The position numbers and the translations under genes were made by a program. Under the pieces are notes generated by a model. It saw only the letters and a program-made list of their open reading frames with translations. It searched no databases and had not been told where the DNA came from. Shown here piece after piece: positions 63,672 to 64,000 of a stretch of 64,000 nucleotides of DNA. The DNA is from an uncultured Lachnospiraceae bacterium (lineage in GTDB: Bacteria; Bacillota; Clostridia; Lachnospirales; Lachnospiraceae), in NCBI GenBank assembly GCA_900549665.1, contig URPH01000001.1, positions 62,001 through 126,000 on the forward strand, read 5' to 3'. How positions within the stretch are numbered: position 1 is the first letter of the stretch; each line of letters starts with the position of its first letter.

Positions 63672-63871
63672 GGCCCGATCTGCTTAATATTACAAAAAGG
63701 GACTTCGTGCTCTTCCCCAAAGAAGCAGCCCAAAATCCCACATTTTTCCGCAATGATCAGCTTGCGGATACAGCCATTGCATTCATCAAATTCCATATCA
63801 ACGACATGCCCAAGCTTGCGGCAATCCTTCACACAGATCACTTCTTTCTTGCAAAAATCATCAAATGTCAT
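63641..63871 (-). CDS. ymxH: YlmC/YmxH-family PRC-barrel protein
   Basis: A 76-residue PRC-barrel protein associated with sporulation in Firmicutes. It reads MTFDDFCKKEVICVKDCRKLG, then VVDMEFDECNGCIRKLIIAEKCG and VPFCNIKQIGPDIILVDF. Conserved Cys residues are frequent in clostridial members. In many Clostridia the order is sigG-ymxH-nrdR; the gap to nrdR here holds the PBECR cassette. Its last codons form one copy of the direct repeat, so the insertion kept the gene intact. Confidence 0.9.
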   Translation of the reverse strand: MTFDDFCKKEVICVKDCRKLGHVVDMEFDECNGCIRKLIIAEKCGILGCFFGEEHEVPFCNIKQIGPDIILVDFRC

Positions 63872-63940
63872 ATTATCACCGCAAACACTCTATTTACTTT
63901 ATAATATGTAACAACACGCGTGATGTACCTGAAATTGACT

Positions 63941-64000
63941 TTATTTCAAAATACGCTCCACAAGCCGGTTGGTAAACCGGATACACGGCTTTTCCACAAA
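63941..64000 (-). CDS. C-terminal end of a gene cut by the right edge
   Basis: The minus frame runs from base 64000 to TAA at 63941-63943 and gives 19 residues ending RFTNRLVERILK. It stays open to the edge. In related genomes a sporulation or envelope gene often precedes ymxH, but I cannot identify this one from so little. Confidence 0.45.
   Translation of the reverse strand, partial: FVEKPCIRFTNRLVERILK

Overview
The window reads as chromosomal DNA of a gut-type clostridial Firmicute, most likely Lachnospiraceae. The evidence is moderate-to-low G+C, strong GGAGG-type ribosome binding sites, a T-box ahead of the trp operon, PPi-dependent phosphofructokinase plus pyruvate phosphate dikinase, a YmxH/NrdR pair, DUF5688 and DUF378 proteins, and many intrinsic terminators. 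Taxonomy is inferred from gene content only.

Layout. (1) 1-12.9 kb, minus strand: an unusual accessory operon. A MalT-like LuxR regulator heads an unknown protein, an Afp15-like AAA+ ATPase, a 760-aa putative pore-forming or effector protein, a YbjN-fold chaperone-like protein, a second AAA+ ATPase, and a very large membrane-anchored surface protein that runs off the left edge. The ATPase type is the one found with extracellular contractile injection systems (eCIS), but no sheath, tube or baseplate gene lies in the window. (2) 13-18.7 kb: metA, ligA, a pseudouridine synthase, a DUF378 protein and an aldolase-domain protein. (3) 18.7-24.7 kb: trpEGCFBA, without trpD, under a UGG-specific T-box. 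(4) 24.8-25.8 kb: a PBECR4 nuclease-like gene preceded by promoter, two 51-nt tandem repeats and a terminator, which is the layout of a type III toxin-antitoxin locus. (5) 25.9-36.3 kb: an RNA methylase, a NERD protein, argG, a Lon-like ATPase without protease domain, a TetM-like GTPase fused to a NYN/Rae1-type nuclease, and an MFS exporter under a leader-peptide attenuator. (6) 36.3-45.3 kb: gdhA, an oxidoreductase, an SH3b lipoprotein, tRNA-Arg(CCG), efp, aroQ-aroK-aroE and yqeG. (7) 45.5-58 kb: envelope proteins, an intracellular glycoside hydrolase, pfp and ppdK. (8) 58.2-62 kb: decayed DNA with a nonsense-mutated VanZ-like gene, two Rpn-nuclease remnants, one intact DUF4143 ATPase and one remnant. 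(9) 62-64 kb: nrdR and ymxH, separated by a second PBECR-type nuclease cassette flanked by a 31-bp direct repeat that duplicates the ymxH 3' end.

How the parts fit. Housekeeping blocks (shikimate, Trp, Met, Arg, glutamate, PPi glycolysis) alternate with defence, conflict or secretion islands. The strongest candidates for undescribed biology are the 1-12.9 kb ATPase/effector operon, the PBECR4 gene with an RNA-repeat leader, the TetM-NYN fusion, the MFS attenuator and the direct-repeat-flanked PBECR cassette. All functions come from motif recognition by eye; no database search was run.
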